A DNA stretch of 14,277 nucleotides from CAYOYK01 sp964408185 (GCA_964408185.1 CAYOYK010000060.1:1-14277), one strand, 5' to 3'; shown: positions 1 to 7,629, counted from the stretch's first letter. Numbers and translations: made by a program. The notes: generated from the sequence alone by a model not told the origin.

Positions 1-50
1 GCGCGAAACGCCCCGCGCCGCGCAGGCGCGAAACGCCCCGCGCCGCGCAG
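1..50. repeat. 25-bp GC-rich tandem repeat, two exact copies
   Basis: Two identical 25-bp units lie head to tail at 1-25 and 26-50, and a third begins at 51 (GCGCGG) before diverging. The tract may continue off the left edge. The unit is built from the same GCGC/CCGCGCCG words as the tract at 12981-13092, read on the other strand, so both may belong to one family of intergenic GC-rich repeats. It lies downstream of the esterase gene and shows no coding signal. Confidence 0.8.
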
Positions 51-94
51 GCGCGGCCCCCTGCTGCGGCGCACCGCGCCGACCGAAGCGAACA

Positions 95-110
95 CGGCCC
101 AGCAGGGCCG
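95..110 (-). terminator. possible terminator hairpin after the esterase gene
   Basis: CGGCCC (95-100) and GGGCCG (105-110) form a 6-bp GC stem with a 4-nt loop, beginning 5 nt after the esterase stop codon on the minus strand. No clear U-run follows (TGTTCGCTTCGG), so this is a weak intrinsic terminator or simply a stable hairpin. Confidence 0.35.
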
Positions 111-115
111 CCCCC

Positions 116-895
116 CTACAACCATTCGAGCGCGCGCTTGATCGAGCGATCCCAAAACTCCCACTCGTGGTCGCCGGGCTCGGTCTCGAAATCGTGCGCG
201 ACGCCAAGGCTCGTCAGCAGCTCGTGATAGCGCCGGTTGGCGGGCAGAAGCATATCGCTCAGGCCGCAGCGCAGCAGCATGCGCGGGCACGCGGCCGCGC
301 TGCGCTCGGCCACCAAGCGGCGAACCAGCGCGTCGCAATCGCCGCGTCCGCCCGCGAGGGCGTCCGTCGGGCCGAGCATCGCCGCGTAGTAGGAGGCCGG
401 GTAGGCCGCGATCAGCGCGCCCGCGGGCGCATCGCGCAGCATGTCCGTCAGCAGCGCGCAGCTGAAGCCCATGATCGCGCCGAACGTATCCGGATGCGTC
501 AGCCCGTTGACGAGCGCGCCGTACCCGCCCATCGACAGCCCGCCGAGGTAGGTCTGCTCGCGCCGGTCGGACAGCGGAAACATCCGGCGGCAGAGCATGG
601 GCAGCTCCTCGCCGATAAACGCGCCCCAGCGCACGCCGGTGGCCGCGTTGTCCACATAAAATGAATTTTCGCCGGAGGGCATCACGACGCACAGGCCCTT
701 GGCGGACGCGTAGCGGGCCACGCGCGTGCTGGTAAGCCAATCCAGCTGGGAGCCGTTGACCCCGTGCAGCAAGTAGAGCACGGGCAGGGGGCGGAGCGGG
801 GGCAGCTCCCCGTAGCCGTCCGCAGGCAGCGCCACGCTGAGCGGCACCGTGCGCTTGAGCGCGTTGGAATACACCTGCGCCTGCAAAATCGCCAT
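116..895 (-). CDS. alpha/beta-hydrolase, EstA/FrmB-like esterase family
   Basis: A 259-residue serine hydrolase of the putative-esterase (esterase D/FrmB/EstA-like) family. Visible motifs: oxyanion-hole LLHGVNG (42-48), nucleophile elbow GLSMGGYGA with Ser121, probable acid Asp214 in CGLSDM, and probable catalytic His243 in GDHEWEFW. There is no signal peptide, so it should be cytosolic. Family members cleave short acyl esters or S-formylglutathione; the true substrate cannot be read from the sequence. The ATG at 893-895 follows a GGAGGGA site at 5 nt and matches the usual family N-terminus. The gene starts 18 bp after the addA stop on the same strand, so it is probably co-transcribed with addA, although no functional link is obvious. 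Length is normal for the family. Confidence 0.9.
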   Translation of the reverse strand: MAILQAQVYSNALKRTVPLSVALPADGYGELPPLRPLPVLYLLHGVNGSQLDWLTSTRVARYASAKGLCVVMPSGENSFYVDNAATGVRWGAFIGEELPMLCRRMFPLSDRREQTYLGGLSMGGYGALVNGLTHPDTFGAIMGFSCALLTDMLRDAPAGALIAAYPASYYAAMLGPTDALAGGRGDCDALVRRLVAERSAAACPRMLLRCGLSDMLLPANRRYHELLTSLGVAHDFETEPGDHEWEFWDRSIKRALEWL

Positions 896-913
896 GCTGA
901 TCCCTCCGATTTC

Positions 914-3900
914 TCAAACGGGCGTCGCGCGCCCGCAATGCAGCGAGTACAGGGCGGCCTCGCGCACGGGCAGCCCCGTGGCAGAGGCCAGCGCGCGCCG
1001 ATAATACCCCACCTGCGCCCGATATCGGGGCGCGAGGGCCTCGGCGCCGGATACCCGGTCGGTCTTGTAATCCACCAGCACCCAGCCGTCGCCCTCGCGG
1101 AAGCACAGGTCGATCACGCCCTGCACCACGCCGTCGATAGGCTCGCGCACGCGCAGGTTGAAGGCCCACTCGCGGCGGCACTCGGCCGATGCGAGGGCGC
1201 GACGGCCCAGCTCGCTTGCGTAAAAGCCCGCGATGGCCGCGTCCGATGCGTCGGCGCGCTCCTGCGGGGTGAGCAGGCGGCGCGCGGCGAGCGCGTCCAG
1301 CTCCGCGCGCACGGCGGCGCGCAGGGCCATCGGCCCGTCCGCAAGCGCGGCGCGGAGCGGCTCGAACGGCAGCAGGCTGAGCGCCTTGTGCGTGCTCACG
1401 CCGATGCGAAGCCCTGTCTGCTCGTCCGGCGCGCGCAGGAACGCGGGCAGGCTGGGCAGATCGCTCAACAGGCGCGGCCGCTGTACGGGCAGCGGCAGCC
1501 GCTTGGAGGCCGGGGTCTCCTCCGTGGTGCCCTCCCGCGTGCCGTCCGCGAACGCATCGTCGCGCGTCCCCGTCTGTGCGGAGAGCGACGCGGCGAGGAG
1601 CGAATTGTCGGGGAGGGATAGATTGGAAAGGGATGCCGCGGCGGGGATGGAGGAGGTGGAGAGGGCGGGGGTGCGCGCCGCGTCTGCTGGTGCAAATGCG
1701 GCGGTGGTCGCACCTGTGTGCGCAAAGGATGCGGGGGCTTGCGCCGCGTCCGTCCGCACGTATGTCGCAAGTGTTTGCGCCGCGCCATCCTGCGTGGACA
1801 ACGCCGCGTCCGTCCGCGTGTCCGTCGCATGGGGGTGCGGCGAACTTGTTTGTGTAAATATGGCGGTGGATGTGTCCACTTGCGCGGCTGTGGCGGGGGT
1901 GCGCGCCGCGTCTGCTGGTGCAAATGCGGCGGAAGCCGCGTCTGCCCGCTCCTCCCCCGCGTCGCCCGTTTGCCGAAGCGCGCGGCACAGCGCCGTTACG
2001 CCGACCTTGAACGGCGTGTGCGCAAAGCGGGGCGGGTCGGTCAGCACCGAGGAGGCCGCGCTCCCGTCCGCCCATGGAGAGGCGGTCAGCATTTCGCGCA
2101 AAAGCTCCTCCGCGCGCCGGGCGGAAACTGCCGCGCGGCGCGCGCTCTCCGGGTCGCCGCCGATCGGGGCGTCGGCTTCGTCGGCGCTGTCCATCCCGTC
2201 GGGGTCGTCGGACTCGTCCGTGTCGGCAAAAGCGCCGTCGGCAGCGTCGGGTCTGCCTGTTTGAGCAAAGGCGCCAAAGCTGTCGGCATCGGCAGGGTGG
2301 TTCGTTGCGGCGCGGCTGTCCATTGCGTCTGCGCTGCCAGTCCCGGCAGGGCGGTTTGTTCCATCTGCGCTGCCCGACCCGGCAGGGCGAGCAGACGCGT
2401 CCGCCGGGGCCGAAATCTCCGCCGCGTCCGGGAGGGCGCTCAGCGCCGCCTGACGCGCCTCGGCCTCGTCGGACTCGGAATTGTGGAAAACTACGCTCCA
2501 AACGCCCTTTTGATGTGCATAACTTGTGGGTTCTGTGGATTGTTGCTGTTCGTTGCCACTTATCCACATCTCCGGCACAGCGTCCCCCGCCGCCTGAGGC
2601 TCGCCCACAAGGGCCGGATCGGCCCCCAAATCGCAGGCCGTCTGGCAGAGCCAATCCAGCATGCTGTTGGCCTCCCACACGCGGTAGGGCGTGTTGGCGA
2701 GCGTCCAGCTCGCGGGGCGCTTGCGCGGCATGTGCCCCACGAGGATCAGCTGGTCGCGGGCGCGCGTCATCGCAACGTACAGCAGACGGGCGCGCTCGGC
2801 GGTCTCCTCGGCGCGCTGGCGCAGGGCCACCGCCGCGCCGCCCAGCGTCTGCCGCTTGACGCGCATGCTTGGGTTGACGTAGCGCAGGGCCATGCCCACG
2901 CGCGGGTGCAGGCTCAGCGTGGGCGCGTCCCCGGCGCGGTGCAGCGCGCGCCCCATGTCCATCAGGAACACGATGGGGAACTCCAGCCCCTTTGATTTGT
3001 GGATGGTCATGACGCGCACCACGTTCTCCCAAGGCGAAAGCACCGCGGGGGTGGTGCGGTCTTCCACGCCGCCGGTGGCGGTAACGGAATCCAAAAAGTC
3101 GCTCAGGTCGCCGCCGCGCTGTCGCTCCCAATCATCCAGCCGATGGCACAGCAGCCGCAGGTTGGCCTGCCTCAGCTTGCCGCCGGGCTGTGCGCCGTAG
3201 TAGCCGTACATGCCGCTGCGGTGCAGGTAGCCCCACAGGTACGCGCCCATCGGCTGATGCGTGAGCAGAAAGCGCTCGTGCTGCAGCGTAGCGACGATCT
3301 CGCGGCAGCGTGCGGCGAGCGCGTCGTCCGGCGCGGCGGTTGCGCTCGGTAGAGCTTCGGCTGATACGTCTGTGCCCAATACGCCCGCGCCCAATGCGCC
3401 CGCACCCGATGATGCCGCTTCAGATACATTCGTGCCCAATGATGCTGCGCCCAATACATCCGCGTCTGCGGCGCGTTCGTCTGATGCGCCCGCGCCCAAT
3501 GCGCCCGTGCCCGATACGTCCGTGCCCAATGCGCCCGCGCCCGATATACCCGCGCCCGACACACCCGCGCCCGCCACATCCGCGCACAATGTTGCTGCGT
3601 CCGACGCGACATCCGCGCCCGCCGCATCCGCGCCCGCCGCGCCCTTGCCCGATTCCCCCGCCGCCGCCAGCAGCGCGTCCAGATAGGACGCGTCCTTGTG
3701 CGGGCGGCGCAGGCGGATATCGGCCAGCTCCTGCCCCGTCAGGCCGAAGGCCGGGCCGCGCAGCACGGCCAGCAGGTTGAGGTCGTCCAAGCGGCTGTTC
3801 ATCACGCGCAAATGCGCCAGCGCTTGCAGCACCTCGTCCTGCTGCATCACCCCGGCGCTCTCCTCGCTGTACACGGGGATGTTCGCGTCGGTCAGCGCGC

Positions 3901-5578
3901 GGGTCACGGCGGCGCTCACGCCCTTGCCGACGGGCGCGAGGATGGCGATATCGCGGTAGGTGTACACGCCGTCCGGATGGCCCTCGCGGTCAAGACGGGG
4001 GGTATCCACCACGCGGCGGATCTCCTCGGCGATCAGGCGGGCCTCGACGCCGGGCTTCTGCGCCGCGCGAACGCCCGCCGAGGGCAGCACGTGCAGCGTG
4101 GTGGGCGGGTCGTCGACGGAGGGCAGGCCCGCGTAGAGGCGCGCGTCGTCATCGTAATCGATCTCGGCGACCTCGCCGCGCATTACGCGCTCGAACACGG
4201 CGTTGACGCTGTGCAGCACGTTTTCGCGGGAGCGGAAGTTACGGTTGAGGCTGATGCGGCGCTCGGCCGCATCGGGGAACTCGGAATAGCGGCGCAACTT
4301 GTCCAGAAACAGCGCGGGCTCCGCCTGCCGGAAGCGGTAGATGCTCTGCTTCACGTCGCCCACCATAAACAGCGGCAGCGTATCGCCGCACAGCGCGGTC
4401 AGGATGGCGTCCTGAAGGGCGCTCACGTCCTGATACTCGTCCACAAACACCGCGTCGTAGCGGCGGCGGATGATCTGCGCCAGCTCCGGGTCGCGCAGGA
4501 TGGCGAGGGCCATGTGCTCGGTATCCTCAAAGGTAAGCAGGGCGCGCTCGCGCTTGCGCAGGCGCAGCTTTTCGTGCAGGGAGCGGGCCAGCGCGGCCAG
4601 CCCGCGCAGCGCGGGGCGCATGGCCTCCATATCGGCGGCGGCGGCGGACGCGTCGGCGGGCAGCCGCTTTTTGATCTGCTCGATCAGCTTCTTGTAGCCC
4701 TCGCGCAGGCTCTGGATCTCGGCCTTGAGGGCCAGCTCGCCCTCGTCCGTCAGCCGCAGCGAGGGGAAGCGACCAAACCGCAGGCAGGCCAGCGTATCGA
4801 TCAGCTCCGGCAGGCCGGCCTCCAGCGCGTCGCGCAGGCGCAGCAGCAGGCCGCCGTCGTCCTCCAGCAGGGGGAGCAGCTTGTCGGGGCAGATCGGGTT
4901 CGCGGCCAGATCGCGCGCCTGCCGCCAGAAGGCCTCCGCGCCGGAGAGCAGCACGCCGCAGTCCTCGCGGAGCGTGCGGCTGAGGGCGCTGTCGTTTGCG
5001 ATCTGCGCGGCGGGCTCCTGCGCAAGCTGCTCATCCAGCCACGCGAAGGGATCGGGCAGCCCCATCAGAAAATGATAGAGCTGCGGGAGCATGGCTTGCA
5101 GCTCGCGGTCGCTGCAGCGGGCGGCGAGCGCGTCAAAATCCGGGTCGTGGGCGGCGTAGGCCTCGTCGAGGGACTCCTCGGCGCAGGCGGAGAGCAAATT
5201 GGCGGCGGTCACATCGTCGCAGATGGCGGCCTGCGGGTCCACCTCCACCGCGTGAAAGAACTCCCGCGTGACGCGCCCGCAAAAGCTGTGCAGCGTGCCG
5301 ATCTGGGCGGTATCCAGCTTGTCCAGCTCCCGGCGCAGGCGCGGTTGATCCGCGGCCGCGTCGGCCAGACGGGTCTGCAGGCGCTCGCGCATTTCCCCGG
5401 CGGCGGCGCGCGTGAAGGTGCACACCAGCAGCCGGTCCACGCTGGCCTCGCCGCTTTGCAGCAGGGACGCGATGCGCTGGATGAGCACGGCGGTCTTGCC
5501 GCTGCCGGCGGCGGCGCTGACCAGCAGGCGCGGGCAGCGCGCGCTGACGGCGGCCTTTTGCTCCGGCGTGAACAGCAT
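914..5578 (-). CDS. addA: ATP-dependent helicase/nuclease subunit A (AddA), with large low-complexity insertions
   Basis: AddA is the UvrD-like helicase and nuclease subunit of the AddAB double-strand-break resection complex. Visible in order: Walker A AAAGSGKT (22-29), DEYQD (about 380), GDVKQSIYRFR (about 406-416), LNRNFRSR (about 443), MTIHKSKGLEFP (about 857), YVAMTRARD (about 932), and near the C-terminus a RecB-family nuclease motif with an Asp in GVIDLCF and then VDYKTD (about 1490-1507). All catalytic motifs look intact. At 1554 residues it is about 300 longer than usual AddA (roughly 1200-1250). The excess lies in three Ala/Asp/Gly/Pro-rich stretches: about 640-745 (a 15-bp minisatellite), 1035-1145 and 1208-1360. 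The latter two lie in the linker between helicase and nuclease, around FKVGVTALCRAL. The ATG at 5576-5578 has GAGAGGAGG 8 nt upstream. addB is not in the window. The gene lies directly downstream of the parS array. Confidence 0.96.
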   Translation of the reverse strand: MLFTPEQKAAVSARCPRLLVSAAAGSGKTAVLIQRIASLLQSGEASVDRLLVCTFTRAAAGEMRERLQTRLADAAADQPRLRRELDKLDTAQIGTLHSFCGRVTREFFHAVEVDPQAAICDDVTAANLLSACAEESLDEAYAAHDPDFDALAARCSDRELQAMLPQLYHFLMGLPDPFAWLDEQLAQEPAAQIANDSALSRTLREDCGVLLSGAEAFWRQARDLAANPICPDKLLPLLEDDGGLLLRLRDALEAGLPELIDTLACLRFGRFPSLRLTDEGELALKAEIQSLREGYKKLIEQIKKRLPADASAAAADMEAMRPALRGLAALARSLHEKLRLRKRERALLTFEDTEHMALAILRDPELAQIIRRRYDAVFVDEYQDVSALQDAILTALCGDTLPLFMVGDVKQSIYRFRQAEPALFLDKLRRYSEFPDAAERRISLNRNFRSRENVLHSVNAVFERVMRGEVAEIDYDDDARLYAGLPSVDDPPTTLHVLPSAGVRAAQKPGVEARLIAEEIRRVVDTPRLDREGHPDGVYTYRDIAILAPVGKGVSAAVTRALTDANIPVYSEESAGVMQQDEVLQALAHLRVMNSRLDDLNLLAVLRGPAFGLTGQELADIRLRRPHKDASYLDALLAAAGESGKGAAGADAAGADVASDAATLCADVAGAGVSGAGISGAGALGTDVSGTGALGAGASDERAADADVLGAASLGTNVSEAASSGAGALGAGVLGTDVSAEALPSATAAPDDALAARCREIVATLQHERFLLTHQPMGAYLWGYLHRSGMYGYYGAQPGGKLRQANLRLLCHRLDDWERQRGGDLSDFLDSVTATGGVEDRTTPAVLSPWENVVRVMTIHKSKGLEFPIVFLMDMGRALHRAGDAPTLSLHPRVGMALRYVNPSMRVKRQTLGGAAVALRQRAEETAERARLLYVAMTRARDQLILVGHMPRKRPASWTLANTPYRVWEANSMLDWLCQTACDLGADPALVGEPQAAGDAVPEMWISGNEQQQSTEPTSYAHQKGVWSVVFHNSESDEAEARQAALSALPDAAEISAPADASARPAGSGSADGTNRPAGTGSADAMDSRAATNHPADADSFGAFAQTGRPDAADGAFADTDESDDPDGMDSADEADAPIGGDPESARRAAVSARRAEELLREMLTASPWADGSAASSVLTDPPRFAHTPFKVGVTALCRALRQTGDAGEERADAASAAFAPADAARTPATAAQVDTSTAIFTQTSSPHPHATDTRTDAALSTQDGAAQTLATYVRTDAAQAPASFAHTGATTAAFAPADAARTPALSTSSIPAAASLSNLSLPDNSLLAASLSAQTGTRDDAFADGTREGTTEETPASKRLPLPVQRPRLLSDLPSLPAFLRAPDEQTGLRIGVSTHKALSLLPFEPLRAALADGPMALRAAVRAELDALAARRLLTPQERADASDAAIAGFYASELGRRALASAECRREWAFNLRVREPIDGVVQGVIDLCFREGDGWVLVDYKTDRVSGAEALAPRYRAQVGYYRRALASATGLPVREAALYSLHCGRATPV
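1664..1932. repeat. exact 41-bp direct repeat pair within addA
   Basis: Positions 1664-1704 and 1892-1932 are identical. They are 228 bp apart (76 codons, in frame), and both encode FAPADAARTPA in the third low-complexity insertion of AddA. A looser 60-bp periodicity (GCCGCGTCCGTCCGC at about 1743 and 1803) lies between them. This fits tandem duplication of the linker-coding DNA. Confidence 0.9.
2482..2568. promoter_or_regulatory. candidate DnaA-box cluster inside addA
   Basis: Against the consensus TTATNCACA (reverse TGTGNATAA): TGTGGAAAA at 2482-2490 (8/9), TGTGCATAA at 2514-2522 (9/9), TGTGGATTG at 2534-2542 (7/9), and TTATCCACA at 2560-2568 (9/9, opposite orientation). A weaker TGTGGGTTC is at 2525-2533. 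The boxes sit in a roughly 95-bp stretch that is clearly AT-richer than the addA DNA around it, at the edge of the second low-complexity insertion. Motif matches are directly visible; DnaA binding is inferred. Confidence 0.5.
3363..3650. repeat. 15-bp minisatellite in addA encoding pentapeptide-like repeats
   Basis: About nineteen 15-bp units (one expanded to 18 bp) run through this stretch, with plus-strand consensus close to AATGCGCCCGCGCCC. In the addA frame each unit gives five residues, producing pentads such as GADVA, GAGVS, GAGIS, GAGAL and GTDVS. The unit is a multiple of three, so copy-number change would keep AddA in frame. The plus strand also reads as an open Pro/Ala/Asp-rich frame, which I take as a by-product. 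Confidence 0.9.
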
Positions 5579-5646
5579 GGAAAGCGCCTCCTCTCAAATT
5601 GGCATGGCCTGATGGCGCGGGCGGTCGGTGCGGGTGACGGCGCGAA

Positions 5647-5662
5647 TGTTTCACGTGGAACA
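5647..5662. other. parS site 1
   Basis: TGTTTCACGTGGAACA. Its reverse complement, TGTTCCACGTGAAACA, is the Bacillus subtilis parS consensus bound by ParB (Spo0J). It lies nearest to addA, 69 bp before its start codon. Confidence 0.92.
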
Positions 5663-5694
5663 ATGGGGGGAAGGTTTGCGGGCGGGGACGCATA

Positions 5695-5710
5695 TGTTTC
5701 ACGTGGAACA
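5695..5710. other. parS site 2
   Basis: Identical to site 1 (TGTTTCACGTGGAACA), beginning 48 bp after it. It opens the larger duplicated segment of the array. Confidence 0.92.
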
Positions 5711-5807
5711 ACGCGGCGATGGCGCGTCGTGGCCAGCGGCGGACGCGCCTGCGGGAAGCGGCGTGCGGGTGGGATATGCGGGCGGGACATGCGGGTGACG
5801 GCGCATA

Positions 5808-5823
5808 TGTTTCACGTGGAACA
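5808..5823. other. parS site 3
   Basis: TGTTTCACGTGGAACA, beginning 113 bp after site 2, at the start of the second copy of the duplicated segment. Confidence 0.92.
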
Positions 5824-5909
5824 ACGCGGCTGGATGGCGCGTCGCGGCCAGCGGCGGACGCGCCTGCGGGAAACGGCGCGCAGGTGGGACATGCGGGGCG
5901 CGGCGCGAG

Positions 5910-5925
5910 TGTTTCACGTGGAACA
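5910..5925. other. parS site 4
   Basis: TGTTTCACGTGGAACA, beginning 102 bp after site 3. Confidence 0.92.
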
Positions 5926-5955
5926 ACGGGGGGCAGCTTGCGGGCGGGACGCATG

Positions 5956-5971
5956 TGTTTCACGTGAAACA
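5956..5971. other. parS site 5, perfect palindrome
   Basis: TGTTTCACGTGAAACA, the fully symmetric form of parS, beginning 46 bp after site 4 and 42 bp from the end of the secreted-protein gene. With it the 434-bp gap 5579-6012 holds five sites in 325 bp and no gene. Spurious short frames across the sites read FHVKH, FHVEQ or VPRET. Confidence 0.94.
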
Positions 5972-6012
5972 ACGCGCGCGGCGTCCTGTCCCGCCGCCGC
6001 TGGGGCCGCGCC

Positions 6013-7629
6013 TTACGGCTCCGGCATATCGTCAAGGCGGCCGTCCATGCCGCGCTGGCATTGCGCCACAAAGCGGTCCAGCGGCAGCTCGCGCACGCGG
6101 CCGTCCTCAAACACGGCGGGCGAGAGCGGCTTGGCGCTGTCGCCCCAGCGGTGCAGGCTATCCCACGTGAACACGCTGCCGCCTGCCTCCGGCAGCGTAC
6201 ACAGCTCCAGCTGATGGTGATAGCCGTTGCGCAGGGAGCTGCCTTGCTCGTGCAGCACCGCCTCGCCGACCTGTCGGCCGTCGCTGAGCACGGTCAGCCG
6301 CGCGTCGTGCGCAAAGCCGTTGGCGCGATGGCGGATGAAGCCGACGGCCTCCACGGTGATCATGCGCCACGGGTCAAAGTAGGTCAGCAGCGCGTCATAG
6401 CCCTTCTCGTTCCAGCGGCAGCTCGCCGATACCGCGCTCTCGTCCACCAGCGCGGAAAAAGCAAACTGCTCGCCCGTCAGCTCGACCTGCGCGGTCACGT
6501 TGCTTGCATACAGGCCCTTGAGCCGCAGCTCGCCTGTCGCGGACGGATGTGCGTCCGCGTTTGCTTTGCCTGTCGCGGACGGCTGTGCGCCCGCGTTCCA
6601 CTCGCCCTGAAGGGACAGCGCCGCGTCCAGCAGCGTTTCCGGCGCGGCCGCGCCCTCGCACAGGCGCAGCACGAGCGCGTCGGCCGAGAGCGTCGCGGGG
6701 CCGATGCCGTCGCGGGGCCAGCGCAGGGCCAGCTCCGCGCTGGGCTGATAAACCGCGGCTTCATCCGGGGTCAGCGTGGCGCGGAGATCGAGCCCGTCCG
6801 TCAGCGACAGCGCGCCGCTGAGCCGGCAGTCGCACAGGGCCGCGCTCCCTTCGCGGAGGGCCGCGTCCGCGTCCAGCGTCCAGCCGTCGTCCGTCTGGGC
6901 CGCGAGGGCCTCCAGCCGCCAGCCGTACGCGCCGCAGGAGCCCTCCGCGAGCAGCCGGGCCTCTCCGTCCCGAAAGCCCAGCTCCAGCGCGAAGCCGCTC
7001 AGGTCGGCCTGAAGGCACAGCCCCGCCAGCGTGCGCAGCGCCCTTTGCACGGCGAGTCGGCGATCGGTTTCATCGGGCGCAAAGTAGTCCCACGCGTCCA
7101 GCCCGCACAGCGCGTCGATCAGCGGCTGATCGCTCATCGCCTGCACGAGGGACTGGCGCAGGGCGCGCAGGCTATCCTCATCGAGGCGGAGGGAAAAGCC
7201 GCCGTCCTCGGCCTGCCAATGCAGCGCGTTGAGCAGCAGCTCTTCGCCGTCCGGCAGCAGCGCGGCCACACGCAGCAGATCGGCCGGGGCGGCCTCCACG
7301 GCGTACCGGGCGGCGACCCGGCTGCCGGGCCAGAGCGGCTCCAGCGCCGCGCCGAGGCCCTCGGCGGTCAGACTGGTTTGATACGCGCCGTACTGCAGCC
7401 GGGGGGCCGCGTCCGGCTCCAGCCACAGTGTGGCGGCGATCTCGTTATCGCCTTGGCTGGCGGCCTGCATTGTGGCAAGGAAGCCCTTGTCCGTCACGGA
7501 CAGCGCGGCGGATACGCTCTCGCCGCTGATATCGGCGGTGGCCTGCCAGCGGTAGCCCTGCGCGCGGCCCGCACAGGGCAGGCAGAGCGCCAGCAGCAGG
7601 CACAGCGCGGAGAGCAGTCTTTTGGTCAT
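6013..7629 (-). CDS. secreted protein of unknown function
   Basis: A 538-residue protein I do not recognise. The N-terminus is a typical signal peptide: MTKR, a hydrophobic stretch (LLSALCLLLALCL), then CAGRA-Q as a likely signal peptidase I site. No lipobox is apparent, so it is probably exported and released or wall-associated. The rest has no further membrane segment and is rich in alternating polar/hydrophobic stretches (such as GFALELGF, GWTLDADAAL, LDLRATLTP), suggesting mostly beta structure, perhaps two similar beta domains around a helical part at about 145-210. Residues near 345-365 contain a short tandem duplication (PSATGKANADAH then PSATGE). ATG at 7627-7629 with AGGAGG 6 nt upstream. 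The parS array lies downstream and nrdR upstream on the same strand, with a 260-bp gap that argues against tight coupling. Confidence 0.8.
   Translation of the reverse strand: MTKRLLSALCLLLALCLPCAGRAQGYRWQATADISGESVSAALSVTDKGFLATMQAASQGDNEIAATLWLEPDAAPRLQYGAYQTSLTAEGLGAALEPLWPGSRVAARYAVEAAPADLLRVAALLPDGEELLLNALHWQAEDGGFSLRLDEDSLRALRQSLVQAMSDQPLIDALCGLDAWDYFAPDETDRRLAVQRALRTLAGLCLQADLSGFALELGFRDGEARLLAEGSCGAYGWRLEALAAQTDDGWTLDADAALREGSAALCDCRLSGALSLTDGLDLRATLTPDEAAVYQPSAELALRWPRDGIGPATLSADALVLRLCEGAAAPETLLDAALSLQGEWNAGAQPSATGKANADAHPSATGELRLKGLYASNVTAQVELTGEQFAFSALVDESAVSASCRWNEKGYDALLTYFDPWRMITVEAVGFIRHRANGFAHDARLTVLSDGRQVGEAVLHEQGSSLRNGYHHQLELCTLPEAGGSVFTWDSLHRWGDSAKPLSPAVFEDGRVRELPLDRFVAQCQRGMDGRLDDMPEP
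6532..6603. repeat. 36-bp tandem duplication in the secreted-protein gene
   Basis: Two similar 36-bp units starting at 6532 and 6568 both begin GCCTGTCGCGGACGG and continue TGTGCG-CCGCGTT. They add 12 in-frame residues to a Pro/Ser/Ala-rich loop of the protein. Confidence 0.8.

Larger units (their letters stand above)
5694..5925. repeat. duplicated 113/103-bp segment carrying parS
   Basis: The segment from 5694 to 5806 and the one from 5807 to 5909 are imperfect copies. Each opens with ATGTTTCACGTGGAACAACG and shares a core reading GGCCAGCGGCGGACGCGCC followed by TGCGGGAA. The next parS begins at 5910. The flanking short spacers (after sites 1 and 4) also resemble each other (TTGCGGGCGGG-GACGCAT), giving a layout of A-B-B'-A' plus a final site. 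The array therefore grew by duplication of parS together with its spacer. Confidence 0.8.

Noticed and set aside
3261..3780. Plus-strand Pro/Ala/Asn-rich repeat protein opposite addA
   Set aside because: It is the antisense reading of the 15-bp addA minisatellite; the minus frame contains all AddA helicase motifs and continues intact on both sides.
5133..6110. Open frames across the parS array with recurring FHVKH, FHVEQ, VSRGT or VPRET peptides
   Set aside because: These peptides are just parS read in different frames. The frames overlap addA on its own strand and lack ribosome sites.
6160..6175. Possible sixth parS (CCCACGTGAACAC) in the secreted-protein gene
   Set aside because: Only the CCACGTGAA core is shared; the outer positions mismatch, and it lies in coding sequence.
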